Assembly: GCF_900182745.1 (NCBI RefSeq)
Contig: NZ_FXTY01000008.1
Span: 62,001-126,000 of the forward strand
Direction of reading: 5' to 3'
DNA: 64,000 nucleotides
Source: Shimia sagamensis
Lineage (GTDB): Bacteria > Pseudomonadota > Alphaproteobacteria > Rhodobacterales > Rhodobacteraceae
Shown here: positions 9,097 through 20,195 of the stretch, piece by piece
How the letters are laid out: each line of letters opens with the position of its first letter
Position numbering within the stretch: position 1 is the first letter of the stretch
Translations under genes and position numbers: made by a program
The notes under the pieces: model-generated
Told to the model about the DNA's origin: nothing
The model's database searches: none
Seen by the model: only the letters and a program-made list of their open reading frames with translations

Positions 9097-10038
9097 TTAG
9101 GCGGAGCAGGATGCGCCGCCCAAAACACAGAACTTGGCGCAATGCGGGTGGTTCAACTGTACCGGTTTTTCGGCCTCTTTGAGCGTTACGCCCAGGTCAA
9201 ACTGTGGATCGTAGGGCAGGAGAGTGCACGCGATAACAGAGGGCGTTTTTGCGCCCTTGTGTTTGACAACCATACGGGAGTTGGAGCACATCACCTCAGT
9301 GGGGGATTTGTTCAGAATGCCCCAGCAATCGACTGTGATTTCGGGCACCTCGACCTCTTCGTCCATTTCGGGAAAAAGTACGGTTTCTCCGGGATTTGAG
9401 GCGTCTACCTTAAAGTTCTCTTTGATATAGAGATTGGCGTACCCGGCACGAGATATTTCGTTGGTTTCCTCCCACATGGTGCGGCCCGCAACGGCCATTT
9501 GGATATTGTTGTCGCGCAGCCAACGCATGCCGTCCAAGGTGCGCGCAAAAGTGCCTTTGCCGCGTTCTTTATCGTGCATTTCGGCAGACCAATGGTCCAC
9601 GGAAATACGAAGAGTCAATTTGCCCGGAAAGTCTTGGGCCAGTTTCAGCAGCCCTGCACTAACACGTTTTCGCTGCATGGGTTGCATTGCGTTGGTGAGA
9701 ATAAGCACGTCATAGCCGCGCTCTAGCGAGCGGCGGGCCATTTCGTTCATCTCTGGGTTCATAAAAGGCTCGCCGCCAGTGAAGGCGATTTCACGGACCT
9801 TCCATTCACGAGCTTTAAGCTGGTCTAGGTAATCGGAAACTTCGTCTGCTGTCAGGTACACTAGGGCGTCATTGGTGGGGGACGATAGGATATAGCAGTT
9901 TTCACATTCGATGTTGCAGAGCGTACCGGTGTTGAACCAGAGGGTTTGAGGATCGGTGAGGGCCACTTGGGCGCGCGTTTCACCTTTGGCGGTGATATAG
10001 GGATCGTTGAACTTCCCGATATTTACGTGATCTTTCAT
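9097..10038 (-). CDS. Radical SAM enzyme of unknown substrate
   Basis: The 313-residue protein has the radical SAM cluster motif at Cys41, Cys45 and Cys48 (CNIECENCY), the GGEPF motif near residue 88 and a further set of cysteines at the C-terminus (CTLLPYD..., HCAKFCVLGGASC), which could bind an auxiliary Fe-S cluster. This suggests 5'-deoxyadenosyl radical chemistry; the substrate is not evident. It faces the SYLF gene tail to tail (11-base gap) and diverges from zwf. No peptide precursor gene is visible beside it. Confidence 0.85.
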   Translation of the reverse strand: MKDHVNIGKFNDPYITAKGETRAQVALTDPQTLWFNTGTLCNIECENCYILSSPTNDALVYLTADEVSDYLDQLKAREWKVREIAFTGGEPFMNPEMNEMARRSLERGYDVLILTNAMQPMQRKRVSAGLLKLAQDFPGKLTLRISVDHWSAEMHDKERGKGTFARTLDGMRWLRDNNIQMAVAGRTMWEETNEISRAGYANLYIKENFKVDASNPGETVLFPEMDEEVEVPEITVDCWGILNKSPTEVMCSNSRMVVKHKGAKTPSVIACTLLPYDPQFDLGVTLKEAEKPVQLNHPHCAKFCVLGGASCSA

Positions 10039-10163
10039 GTGCCTGCCATGTCTTGTGGTCTGTTGGTACTAGTCAAATACATAATGGCAAGTAAAGCGGC
10101 GACACGGAGTTTGACACAGTTGTGATGTGTGGTTGTGATGTTAGAGTGGCGGTGTTATGACGG

Positions 10164-10177
10164 CGTTAGCGCTAACG
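10164..10177. promoter_or_regulatory. LacI-family-type operator palindrome before zwf
   Basis: CGTTAGCGCTAACG is a perfect 14-bp palindrome, 43 bases before the zwf start. Palindromes with a central CG of the form TTAGCGCTAA are typical of LacI/GalR-family operators. It lies in the 182-base gap between the divergent radical SAM and zwf genes, so it could control the sugar-phosphate operon. The regulator is not encoded in the window. Confidence 0.6.
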
Positions 10178-10220
10178 ATTTTCCGGTGAAATCCGGACAG
10201 CCAACAAGGAAAGAGGCCCG

Positions 10221-11675
10221 ATGGTTTCTCGCATCATTCCCGTGGAAACGTTTGATCTTGTGGTCTTTGGTGGGACCGGTGACCTAGCGCGGCGAAAGAT
10301 TTTGCCTGCGTTGTTTAAGAGGTACTGTTCAGGGCAGATGCCAGAAGGCAGTCAAGTGATTGGCGCGGCCCGAAGCGAGTTGACGGAAGAGCAGTATCGC
10401 GCGTCTGTGGCCGAAGCGCTGCGCGAGTTTGCAGGCGATGCTGCGCAGGATGTGGCAGCCGTGTCCGGGTTTTGTGATCATTTGCACTATGTTGCAGTGG
10501 ATGCCCGCGGAGAAAGCGGGTGGGGCGACTTAGCGGCTCTGCTCAACGAGGGTTCGGTCCGAGCTTTCTATTTTTCTGTGGGACCGGGGGTCTACTCGGA
10601 CTTGGCCAAAGGGCTGAAGCGACACGGTTTGACCGAGGCGAACACCCGCATTGTGGTTGAAAAGCCGTTTGGCCATGATCTTGAGACTGCACAGAAATTG
10701 AACCAGGAGTTGGCGCAGTACTTTGATGAGAGCCAGATTTACCGGATTGATCATTATCTTGGCAAAGAGACTGTGCAGAACCTGATGGCAGTGCGTTTTG
10801 GCAATATGCTGTTTGAGCCATTGTGGAATGCGCAATATATCGACCACATTCAGATCACGGTTGCGGAGAGCGTTGGGGTGGCCGGACGTGGTGAGTATTA
10901 TGAACGTTCCGGTGCGATGCGCGACATGGTTCAGAACCATTTGATGCAGCTCCTGTGCCTGATCGCGATGGAACCACCGTCGCAGTTTGAGCCGGACGCG
11001 GTGCGGGACGAGAAGCTAAAGGTGATCCGTGCGCTGGATACGGTGGCGCCGCATCACATCGTGCGCGGTCAGTACACAGCCGCCGATGGGGCGGACAGCT
11101 ATCGCGAGGATGTCGATAATCCGCGGTCCAAGACTGAGAGCTTCATTGCGCTGAAGTGTCAGGTGAACAACTGGCGATGGGCGGGAACTCCGTTTTATTT
11201 GCGCACCGGTAAGCGGTTGTCGGAACGTGACAGTGAAATCACCGTGATGTTCAAAGACACACCACATTCGATTTTTGGGGATGAGGCTGGACGGCATCGA
11301 AATGAGTTGAACATTCAGTTGCAACCCAATGAAGGCATTACATTAAAGGTGACAATCAAGGAGCCGGGTCCAGGAGGGATGCGGCTTGTGGATGTGCCGT
11401 TGGACATGAGTTTCGCAGAGGCGCTGGGGCCCAAAGGGCAAGGGGCTGCGGATGCTTATGAGCGGCTGATCATGGATGTGATCCGTGGCAATCAAACACT
11501 GTTTATGCGCGATGATGAGGTGGAGGCGGCCTGGGCCTGGACCGACCCGATCATTCGCGGCTGGGAAGCGCGGGGCGATGTGCCAAAGCCTTATGATGCG
11601 TTTTCCTTTGGGCCGGACGACGCGGCCTTGATGATGCGCCGGGACGGGCGAAACTGGAGAGGATTGGGCAAATGA
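10221..11675 (+). CDS. zwf: Glucose-6-phosphate 1-dehydrogenase
   Basis: The 484-residue enzyme oxidises glucose 6-phosphate to 6-phosphogluconolactone with NADP(+) or NAD(+), opening the Entner-Doudoroff and pentose phosphate routes. The nucleotide-binding motif GGTGDLARRK is at residues 17-26 and the active-site signature RIDHYLGKE starts at 175. AAGGAAAGAGG precedes the ATG. The stop overlaps the pgl start (ATGA), so zwf, pgl and pgi form one operon. Confidence 0.97.
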   Translation: MVSRIIPVETFDLVVFGGTGDLARRKILPALFKRYCSGQMPEGSQVIGAARSELTEEQYRASVAEALREFAGDAAQDVAAVSGFCDHLHYVAVDARGESGWGDLAALLNEGSVRAFYFSVGPGVYSDLAKGLKRHGLTEANTRIVVEKPFGHDLETAQKLNQELAQYFDESQIYRIDHYLGKETVQNLMAVRFGNMLFEPLWNAQYIDHIQITVAESVGVAGRGEYYERSGAMRDMVQNHLMQLLCLIAMEPPSQFEPDAVRDEKLKVIRALDTVAPHHIVRGQYTAADGADSYREDVDNPRSKTESFIALKCQVNNWRWAGTPFYLRTGKRLSERDSEITVMFKDTPHSIFGDEAGRHRNELNIQLQPNEGITLKVTIKEPGPGGMRLVDVPLDMSFAEALGPKGQGAADAYERLIMDVIRGNQTLFMRDDEVEAAWAWTDPIIRGWEARGDVPKPYDAFSFGPDDAALMMRRDGRNWRGLGK

Positions 11676-12343
11676 ACTTCAACACCTACCCCGACGCAGA
11701 GATGATGGCGATGGATGTCGCCAGCGTGCTGGCGGATGATCTGGCGGAGGCGCTGCACACTAAGGACCGTGTGGTGCTTGCTGTGCCAGGCGGGACCACA
11801 CCGGGACCGATTTTTGATGCGTTGAGTGCAGCGGATCTGGATTGGGATCGCGTGGATGTGATCCTGACGGATGAACGTTGGGTGCCGGAGGATCATGAAC
11901 GGTCCAATTCTGCTTTGGTGAAATCCCGGTTGCTGACCAATCGGGCAATAACGGCGCGGTATCTGCCGTTGTATGCGCCAGCCGACGCACCTGAAGAGGT
12001 TTTGGCAGAGCTGGAAGCCACCATCATAGGCGCGCTGCCGGTGGATGTGGCCTTGCTGGGCATGGGCGCGGATATGCATACAGCGTCGCTGTTCCCCGGA
12101 GCAGACGGGGTGCAGGCAGCGCTGGCGGCAGATGCCTCTGTGTTGGTGCCAATCCGGCGCGATGATTTGCCGGATGTGCGTATCACCTTGTCTGCGCGGG
12201 TGTTGGATGCGGCGGTGCGCAAACACATCTTGATCAAGGGCGCGGATAAGCGTGAAGCTTTGCAAGCAGCCCAGAAACTGCCAAAAGAAGAGGCGCCGAT
12301 CAAAGCTATTTCAAGTGGCGCGGAAGTACATTGGACGGAGTGA
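11672..12343 (+). CDS. pgl: 6-Phosphogluconolactonase
   Basis: The 223-residue enzyme hydrolyses 6-phosphogluconolactone, the Zwf product. Family motifs visible are PGGTTPGPIFDAL (sugar-phosphate binding), TDERWVPEDHERSN and LLGMGADMHTASLFPG. The last normally reads GxDGHxASLFPG, so Gly before His is Met here, a tolerated variant. The gene overlaps zwf by four bases and is followed within seven bases by pgi. Confidence 0.95.
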   Translation: MNFNTYPDAEMMAMDVASVLADDLAEALHTKDRVVLAVPGGTTPGPIFDALSAADLDWDRVDVILTDERWVPEDHERSNSALVKSRLLTNRAITARYLPLYAPADAPEEVLAELEATIIGALPVDVALLGMGADMHTASLFPGADGVQAALAADASVLVPIRRDDLPDVRITLSARVLDAAVRKHILIKGADKREALQAAQKLPKEEAPIKAISSGAEVHWTE

Positions 12344-12349
12344 TTGGGT

Positions 12350-13951
12350 ATGTGGACTGAATTGGACGGGCTGCGTGACAGCGCGGAGACGCGGCGGATT
12401 TCGGCACTATTTGAGGCTGATGACGTGCGGGCACAAGATTTTAGCCTGAAGATAGATGGGTTGCTGTTTGACTACAGCAAAACGTCGATCGATGCGGATG
12501 CCAAGGCGGCGTTGGTCCGGTTGGCGGATGTGGCCAGTGTTGCGGCAAAGCGCGCAGCGATGTTCGCGGGTGAGAAGATCAACGAAACAGAAGATCGTGC
12601 GGTGCTGCACACAGCGTTGCGAAATCTTGGCGACACACCGCTGGTTGTGGATGGGCAGGACGTGCTCCCCGAAGTGAAAGCGACACGCGAGCGCATGGCC
12701 GACTTGGCCCGTGCTGTGCGAGATGGCAGCTTTCCGGGCAACGGCAAGCGTATTACCGATGTGGTGAATATCGGGATTGGCGGGTCGGATCTTGGTCCAC
12801 TGATGGCAGTGATGGCGCTTGAGCCCTATGGTGATGGCCCGAAGTGCCACTTTATCTCCAACGTCGATGGTGCGGATGCGACAGATACGTTGGCGGGTTT
12901 GGATCCGGAAAGCACAATGGTGATCGTGGCGTCCAAGACGTTTGGCACTCAAGAAACTCTAATGAATGCGCGCACGGTTATGGCCTGGGCTGGTGGGCCT
13001 GATGCGCTGGAGCGGTTTGTGGCAATTTCCTCGGCTGTAGATCGCTGTGCTTTGTTTGGCATTCCAGCGGAGCGGGTGTTTGGTTTTGAGGATTGGGTTG
13101 GCGGGCGTTACTCGGTCTGGGGACCCATTGGCTTCTCGCTGATGTTGGCAATTGGCCCAAAGGCGTTTGAGAGTTTCCTTGAAGGTGGTCAGGCGATGGA
13201 TCGCCATTTCTGTGACGCGCCGTTAGAGGAGAACTTGCCGGTGCTGTTGGCGCTGGTGGGGATTTGGAACCAACAGGTCTGTGGTCATGCCACGCGCGCT
13301 GTATTGCCTTATGAGCAACGGTTGGCGCGGTTGCCTGCCTATCTTCAACAGCTTGAGATGGAGAGCAACGGCAAAGGCGTGGCCTTGGACGGCAGTTCGC
13401 TTGAACGTGTTGCAGGGCCGGTGGTCTGGGGCGAACCGGGGACCAATGGGCAGCACGCGTTTTATCAGTTGATCCATCAGGGTCAGCAAGTTGTGCCGTG
13501 TGAATTTCTGCTTGGAGCTGAAGGGCATGAGCCGGCTTTGGGGGAGCACCATCGCGCTCTGGTGGCCAATTGCTTGGCGCAATCGGAGGCTTTGTTAAAG
13601 GGGCGGACCGAGGCGGAAGCGCGGGCTCAGCTTGAAGAAAAGGGTGTTTCTGGTGCCAAGCTGGATCAGCTGGCGAAGCACCGCGTGTTTTCGGGTAACC
13701 GTCCATCAACCACGTTGGTCTACCCACGTTTGACGCCCTATGTGTTGGGGCAAATTGTGGCGATGTATGAACATCGCGTATTTGTTGAGGGCGTCATTTA
13801 TGGCATCAACTCGTACGATCAGTGGGGCGTAGAGCTTGGCAAAGAGCTGGCCAACGGTCTGGTGCCTGCAATGGAAGGCAAAGGTGCGCCGGAGGGCGCA
13901 AGTGCCTCCACAGTTGCTCTGCTGGATCACATTTTGGGCATGCGTGACTAA
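12350..13951 (+). CDS. pgi: Glucose-6-phosphate isomerase
   Basis: The 533-residue enzyme interconverts glucose 6-phosphate and fructose 6-phosphate. Signatures are GIGGSDLGPLM, the active-site segment ESNGKGVALDG and the C-terminal signature VVWGEPGTNGQHAFYQLIHQG. The ATG at 12350 has GGAG at 12337-12340; a TTG two codons upstream touches the pgl stop but is less likely. In this operon the enzyme probably feeds fructose phosphates back into the Zwf step. Confidence 0.97.
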   Translation: MWTELDGLRDSAETRRISALFEADDVRAQDFSLKIDGLLFDYSKTSIDADAKAALVRLADVASVAAKRAAMFAGEKINETEDRAVLHTALRNLGDTPLVVDGQDVLPEVKATRERMADLARAVRDGSFPGNGKRITDVVNIGIGGSDLGPLMAVMALEPYGDGPKCHFISNVDGADATDTLAGLDPESTMVIVASKTFGTQETLMNARTVMAWAGGPDALERFVAISSAVDRCALFGIPAERVFGFEDWVGGRYSVWGPIGFSLMLAIGPKAFESFLEGGQAMDRHFCDAPLEENLPVLLALVGIWNQQVCGHATRAVLPYEQRLARLPAYLQQLEMESNGKGVALDGSSLERVAGPVVWGEPGTNGQHAFYQLIHQGQQVVPCEFLLGAEGHEPALGEHHRALVANCLAQSEALLKGRTEAEARAQLEEKGVSGAKLDQLAKHRVFSGNRPSTTLVYPRLTPYVLGQIVAMYEHRVFVEGVIYGINSYDQWGVELGKELANGLVPAMEGKGAPEGASASTVALLDHILGMRD

Positions 13952-13977
13952 CGTGCCTTACAAGGAAAACCTTCAGC

Positions 13978-14010
13978 GCCGCGTTCCATAGGGATGCGGC
14001 ATTTTGCTTT
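13978..14010 (+). terminator. Intrinsic terminator of the zwf-pgl-pgi operon
   Basis: GCCGCGTTCC (13978-13987) pairs with GGGATGCGGC (13991-14000, one G-U and one T-G pair) around a 3-base loop and is followed by ATTTTGCTTT. It lies 26 bases after the pgi stop and upstream of the oppositely oriented tRNA-Gly. Confidence 0.78.
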
Positions 14011-14038
14011 AAGGGTGCAGCTTAAGTGTTTGATTTTA

Positions 14039-14112
14039 TGGAGCGGGTAACGGGAATCGAACCCGTAACAAGAGCTTGGGAAGCTCGTGTGATACCTTTT
14101 CACCATACCCGC
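14039..14112 (-). tRNA. tRNA-Gly (anticodon CCC)
   Basis: On the minus strand the sequence folds as a full cloverleaf: acceptor GCGGGTA/TACCCGC, D-arm closing with GTG/CAC, anticodon stem-loop CGAGC-TTCCCAA-GCTCT, T-arm ACGGG-TTCGAAT-CCCGT, discriminator T and an encoded CCA (14039-14041). The 7-base loop puts CCC at positions 34-36, reading GGG codons. The first anticodon-stem pair (C27-U43) is a mismatch. Confidence 0.93.
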
Positions 14113-14162
14113 AGCACGCCTGTTGGTAGGACAGCGCTGCGGGAGGGTCAAGCGGGATTTCT

Positions 14163-16202
14163 TTAGCTGCGGCGACGACGTCGGCGGCCGCCACTGGCGC
14201 CATCTCCACCACCTGTGTTGAAGCTTACTTCTGGCAGATCGACCACGCCGCGCAGGATCGGGAATGGATCAGCAGAGTTGGGTAAGGCGGAGGCGTTTAC
14301 AAAATGCTCCTGGAAGCGCGGCTCCACGGCAGTTTCGATCTTCTCGATCTTGCGCACGAGGGTTTCGATTTCACTGCGCGCGTCTTTGTTCAGCAGCGCG
14401 ATGCGGGCACCTGTGCCAGCGGCGTTGCCAGCAGAGGTGACTTTGTCGAGCGGGCAATCCGGTATCATGCCCAGAACCATGGCGTGTTTGGCGGAAATAT
14501 GCGCGCCAAAGGCGCCAGCAAGCACCACGCGGTCGACGTGATCCACGCCACGTTTGTCCATCAGCAGTCGGGCGCCGGAGTAGAGCGCAGCTTTGGCCAT
14601 TTGGATGGCGCGGATGTCGGCGTTGGTGACGGTGATGGGTTTTTGGTCCGCGTCGCCTTCCCAAAGTGTGTAGGAATTGGTGCGTCCATCCGCAAAACAA
14701 CGGGATGTGCCGGTTTGCTCGGCGGAGCCGATCAGGCCGGAAGCGTCAACAATGCCTGCAAGGCGCATTTCGGCAATCACTTCGATGATGCCAGAGCCGC
14801 AGATGCCGGTGATGCCGGTTGCTGCGATGGCAGCGGCGAAGCCTTCGTCATTTGACCAGAGGTCACTGCCAATGACGCGGAAGCGAGGCTCCTTGGTGGC
14901 GGGATCGATTTCCACGCGTTCAATGGCGCCGGGGGCGGCGCGCTGACCGGCGCTGATCTGAGCGCCTTCAAAGGCGGGACCGGTGGGGGAGGAGCAGGCG
15001 AGCACGCCGTTTTTGTCCCCAAGCAGGATTTCGGCGTTGGTGCCTACGTCTACCACTAGCGCGAGGTCTTCGGATTTGTCCGGAGCTTCGGAGAGTGCCA
15101 CCCCGGCGGCGTCTGCACCCACGTGGCCCGCGATGCACGGCAGCAGGTAGGCGCGGGTGCCGGGGGCAATGTTGAGGCCAAGCTCGGAGGCGGGCAGGGA
15201 GAGCGCGTCTGAGGTGGCAAGGGCAAAGGGCGCCTGGCCCAGTTCAAACGGGTCGATGCCAAGGAAGAGGTGGTGCATCACCGGGTTCATCACAAATACC
15301 GCGTCGAGGATTTGTGTGGGGTCGATCTCAGCGTCCTTGGCAATATCGACGACCAGCTGGTTAAGGCCGTCGCGCACGGCTGCGGTCATCTCGAGATCAC
15401 CGCCCTTATTCATCATGGCGTAGCTGACACGGCTCATCAGGTCTTCGCCAAAGCGGATTTGCGGGTTCATCAGGCCAGACGAGGCAACAACTTCGCCTGT
15501 GGTCAGGTCGCAAAGGTGACCCGCGATTGTGGTAGAGCCGAGGTCGACGGCGAGGCCATAGACTGGACCTTCAAAATAGCCGGGCCATAGCGCGGACAGG
15601 CGTGGCGGGGTGTCGGTGTGGTCCTGATGGATCGCGGCAGTGACGGCCCAACTGCCTTTGCGCAGGATAGGTTGCAGCGCGCGCAGGAGGTGCGTGTCTA
15701 CTGCGATATCTGCGTGACCTGTGGCCGCTTTTAGAGCAGTGAGCAGGCGCTCCAGGTCGCCAGAGGGTTTGTGCATGTCCGGTTCTTCAACCTCGACATA
15801 AGTGAGATGCACGGTGGGGTTCAGGGTGATGTCGCGCACCTCGGCGCGTTTGCGCACCACCTGTTTGTGCACCTGGCTTTCGGGCGGCACGTCGATCACA
15901 ATGTCGCCTTGCACGGTGGCCTGACAGCCAAGGCGGCGGCCTTTGGTGAGGCCGCGTTTGTCGTCGTAGCGTTGCTCAACCGCGTTCCAATCTGACAGAG
16001 CGTCTTCGGAGACGGTCACGCCGTGTTTGGGGAATTCACCGTATGAGGGCGTGATCTGGCATTTGGAGCAAACGCCGCGGCCACCACACACGCTGTCCAG
16101 ATCAACGCCAAGTTGGCGGGCGGCTGTCAGAACGGGGGTGCCCACTGGAAAGTGGCCACGTTTGCCTGAGGGGGTGAAGATCACTAATGGGTCGCTGCTC
16201 AT
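14163..16202 (-). CDS. ASKHA-domain protein with N-terminal 2Fe-2S ferredoxin (corrinoid-activation type)
   Basis: The 679-residue protein joins an N-terminal plant-type [2Fe-2S] ferredoxin (Cys39, Cys45, Cys48, Cys93) to a large ASKHA-fold ATPase-like domain (formerly DUF4445), with AVDLGSTTIAGHL near residue 225 and LVVDVGTNAEI further on. Relatives such as RACo and RamA use ATP to reduce the inactive Co(II) state of corrinoid proteins back to Co(I). A matching corrinoid methyltransferase is not in the window. The C-terminus ends in a glycine-rich stretch and six arginines (GGRRRRRRS), which is unusual. The start at 16202 has AAGG upstream; the frame is open further upstream but that part is not family-like. 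Confidence 0.87.
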   Translation of the reverse strand: MSSDPLVIFTPSGKRGHFPVGTPVLTAARQLGVDLDSVCGGRGVCSKCQITPSYGEFPKHGVTVSEDALSDWNAVEQRYDDKRGLTKGRRLGCQATVQGDIVIDVPPESQVHKQVVRKRAEVRDITLNPTVHLTYVEVEEPDMHKPSGDLERLLTALKAATGHADIAVDTHLLRALQPILRKGSWAVTAAIHQDHTDTPPRLSALWPGYFEGPVYGLAVDLGSTTIAGHLCDLTTGEVVASSGLMNPQIRFGEDLMSRVSYAMMNKGGDLEMTAAVRDGLNQLVVDIAKDAEIDPTQILDAVFVMNPVMHHLFLGIDPFELGQAPFALATSDALSLPASELGLNIAPGTRAYLLPCIAGHVGADAAGVALSEAPDKSEDLALVVDVGTNAEILLGDKNGVLACSSPTGPAFEGAQISAGQRAAPGAIERVEIDPATKEPRFRVIGSDLWSNDEGFAAAIAATGITGICGSGIIEVIAEMRLAGIVDASGLIGSAEQTGTSRCFADGRTNSYTLWEGDADQKPITVTNADIRAIQMAKAALYSGARLLMDKRGVDHVDRVVLAGAFGAHISAKHAMVLGMIPDCPLDKVTSAGNAAGTGARIALLNKDARSEIETLVRKIEKIETAVEPRFQEHFVNASALPNSADPFPILRGVVDLPEVSFNTGGGDGASGGRRRRRRS

Positions 16203-16406
16203 CGAGAAGGCCTTAAGTCTGTTCGCTTGGCTGGCAGCATAGCTGCCGAAATTTGCCGAAAAAGGCAAGGAGCGGCATAGGGTGGTCTATGGGCGTCACC
16301 GAGGTGGCCAAAAGTTGACCGTTGGGTCAGAAAATGGGCGTAGGGCAGATGTGACCAAAGTATTTGGCTCGGGAAGGTGTTAGAAGCGGCAAATGGCGGC
16401 GATTAG

Positions 16407-17924
<1,518 letters not shown>

Positions 17925-17954
17925 CCTCCCTTAGGTGTATGCATTCTAAAACGA

Positions 17955-17988
17955 GAAAGGGCTGAACCTTTGTGGGTTCAGCCCTTTC
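17955..17988. terminator. Bidirectional terminator between guaB and the chemoreceptor gene
   Basis: A 14-bp perfect stem (17955-17968 with 17975-17988; GAAAGGGCTGAACC / GGTTCAGCCCTTTC) with a 6-base loop separates two convergent genes. On the plus strand CAACTAATTTTT follows; on the minus strand TCGTTTTAG follows, so it can serve both. Confidence 0.9.
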
Positions 17989-18009
17989 CAACTAATTTTT
18001 GGCACGTGC

Positions 18010-19917
18010 TTAAAAGTCCGTCCAGGTCTCTTCTGCGGCATTGCCATCGGTGCTGAAGCTTCTCGCTGCCGGAGCTGGCGAGGCTTTCTTTGCCTTTGGC
18101 TTTGGTTGATCCGCTTTTTTGTCTGTCTGCCAGTCCGCCTCAGTTACCTTTGCTGCGGGCTTAGGTTTGGCTGCCTTGGGATTGGCATCCAAATTGAAGT
18201 GCCCAACCATTTTTGCGAGACCCACGGCGTCGGACTTGAGCAAATGCGTGGCGGCGGTGGATTCTTCGACCATGGCCGCGTTTTTCTGCGTCACCTGATC
18301 CAATTGCATCACACCGGCGTTGATCTCAGCAAGGCTTTGGGATTGTTCCGTCGCCCCATCAGCAATGGCCGAGACCATGCCGGAGATATGCACCACACGT
18401 TCGACAATTGTGCTCAGTGCGTCGCCGGTTTGACCCACTAGGCTCACACCACGGTCCACTTGTTCCGATGACTTTTCGATGAGCGCTTTGATCTCATTGG
18501 CAGCCTCTGAAGAGCTGTGCGCCAGTTTGCGCACTTCAGACGCGACAACTGCAAAACCCCGACCCGCGTCACCGGCACGGGCGGCTTCCACACCTGCGTT
18601 CAGCGCAAGCAGATTGGTTTGGAAGGCGATGTCGTCAATCACTGAGATGATCTGAGAAATATGGGTGGAACTTTGCTCAATCTCGGTCATGGCAGACACT
18701 GCATTGCGCACAACTTCGCCGCTCTCCTCAGCTGCGGTTTTGGCAGTTTGCATCGTGCCTTCCACATCACGCGCACCATCTGCTGCGGCCTTTACCGAGC
18801 GGGTTAGATCATCCAGCGCTGCGGCGGTTTCTTCCAGCGTGGCAGCCTGGCTCTCTGTGCGTTTGGACAGATCATCAGAAGCCTGACTGATTTCAGTCGC
18901 GCCGCTGTGAATCGATTTGGAGGAGTCAACAACATCGGTAACGGTGCTGCTGAGATTTGTGATCGAGGCGTTGAAGTCTTCCCGAAGTTTTTCGTATTCC
19001 GCAGGGAAAGTGACAGTGATCTTTGAGGCTAAGTCTCCGTTTGACAGGTCGGACAGATGGTTAGATAGAGTTTCCACCACTTCGGATTGTGCAGCTGCGG
19101 CTTGTTTCTGGCCTTCCTCCAATTCACGTTGGCGCACCAAATTGGCGCGGAACACATCCAGAGTGCGGGCCATGTCACCCAGTTCGTTTTGCGTTTGGGT
19201 GAACGGAATATCTGCGTCTGTGTCGCCCTCGGCCAGATTTGCCATGCGCTTGCGTAGGCTGTCCATTGGGCCGGTGACGCTGCGGATGATGAAAAAGGCA
19301 ACCAATGACAGGACAACAAGAATGCCCCCCAAAATGGTCAGCGCCTTGTTACGGATTTTGGTCATTTCCGCTTCGATGTCAGACAGGTACGCACCTGTTC
19401 CAACAATCCAATTCCACGCCTTAAAGTGGTAGGCAAAACCAATCTTGGCCTCTTGCAAGTCGCTGTCTGGTTTTTGGAAGTGATAGATCAGTGTGCCGCT
19501 ACCGTTTTCCATCGCAACCTTGCGCATTTCTTGGAAGATCATCAAACCGTTTGGATCTTCTAAGCCTTCTTGACTGTGTCCAATCCACTGTGGACGATGT
19601 GGGTGGGCCGTCATCACGTAGTCGGTGTCAAAGGCAAACAGGTAGCCGGAGTCACCATATTTGAGCGCTTCTAGTTGTTCGCGGCCCAGCGTACGGGCTT
19701 CTTCGGGGCTATACTTGCCCTCTTGTACAGCTTTTTCCAAATTCACGAGCAGGCTGGTCGCCGTTTCTGTGATTTCGAGGAGCTTCTTGTTGTACATGGT
19801 TTCCACCGTGGTGCGCATGTGGTTTTGCAGCAAAAGGGTGAGAACAATGGCCAGCGCCAAGGCCACAACGGCGATGGCACTGATCCGTGTAGATAGTTTT
19901 GTGAGGAGGGCTGGCAT
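18010..19917 (-). CDS. Methyl-accepting chemotaxis protein (Cache-HAMP-MA)
   Basis: The 635-residue transmembrane chemoreceptor has TM1 at about 10-32, a periplasmic single-Cache domain (about 35-185, with [19 protein letters not shown] and [11 protein letters not shown]), TM2 at about 190-212, a HAMP domain, and a long cytoplasmic signalling hairpin with the tip region [24 protein letters not shown] linker rich in Lys, Pro and Ala follows. The last residues, TWTDF, fit the xWxxF pattern of the pentapeptide that tethers CheR/CheB. Cache domains of this type often bind carboxylic acids; the ligand here is unknown. No other che genes are nearby. Confidence 0.95.
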   Translation of the reverse strand: MPALLTKLSTRISAIAVVALALAIVLTLLLQNHMRTTVETMYNKKLLEITETATSLLVNLEKAVQEGKYSPEEARTLGREQLEALKYGDSGYLFAFDTDYVMTAHPHRPQWIGHSQEGLEDPNGLMIFQEMRKVAMENGSGTLIYHFQKPDSDLQEAKIGFAYHFKAWNWIVGTGAYLSDIEAEMTKIRNKALTILGGILVVLSLVAFFIIRSVTGPMDSLRKRMANLAEGDTDADIPFTQTQNELGDMARTLDVFRANLVRQRELEEGQKQAAAAQSEVVETLSNHLSDLSNGDLASKITVTFPAEYEKLREDFNASITNLSSTVTDVVDSSKSIHSGATEISQASDDLSKRTESQAATLEETAAALDDLTRSVKAAADGARDVEGTMQTAKTAAEESGEVVRNAVSAMTEIEQSSTHISQIISVIDDIAFQTNLLALNAGVEAARAGDAGRGFAVVASEVRKLAHSSSEAANEIKALIEKSSEQVDRGVSLVGQTGDALSTIVERVVHISGMVSAIADGATEQSQSLAEINAGVMQLDQVTQKNAAMVEESTAATHLLKSDAVGLAKMVGHFNLDANPKAAKPKPAAKVTEADWQTDKKADQPKPKAKKASPAPAARSFSTDGNAAEETWTDF

Positions 19918-19972
19918 CGCAGTCGACTCTCTGATTGTTGAGGTTTCACGTGATGGGGTAGCGGTCGGGTGT

Positions 19973-19987
19973 TTAATGAAGCCTTAT
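19973..19987. promoter_or_regulatory. CtrA-box-like site upstream of the chemoreceptor gene
   Basis: TTAA-N7-TTAT, one base off the full CtrA site TTAA-N7-TTAA, lies 56 bases upstream of the chemoreceptor start. CtrA control of motility and chemotaxis genes is well known in alphaproteobacteria. A single near-match is weak evidence. Confidence 0.3.
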
Positions 19988-20195
19988 GGTACGCCCATAT
20001 TTTTAAGGCCCAAGTGCATTTCACGCGAGATACGGTACCTGAAATTTTGATAGTATCGCCATGATTGATTTTCGCCCAAAATTTAAGCGTTGCGCGAAGT
20101 GTTGCGATCACGGCACGCCATGTTGTAGAGCAGCGCTGACGAGTAGCCGCAGAAATTACCACAATGTGCGCGCTCAAAATGGAAAGAGGCGGCAC

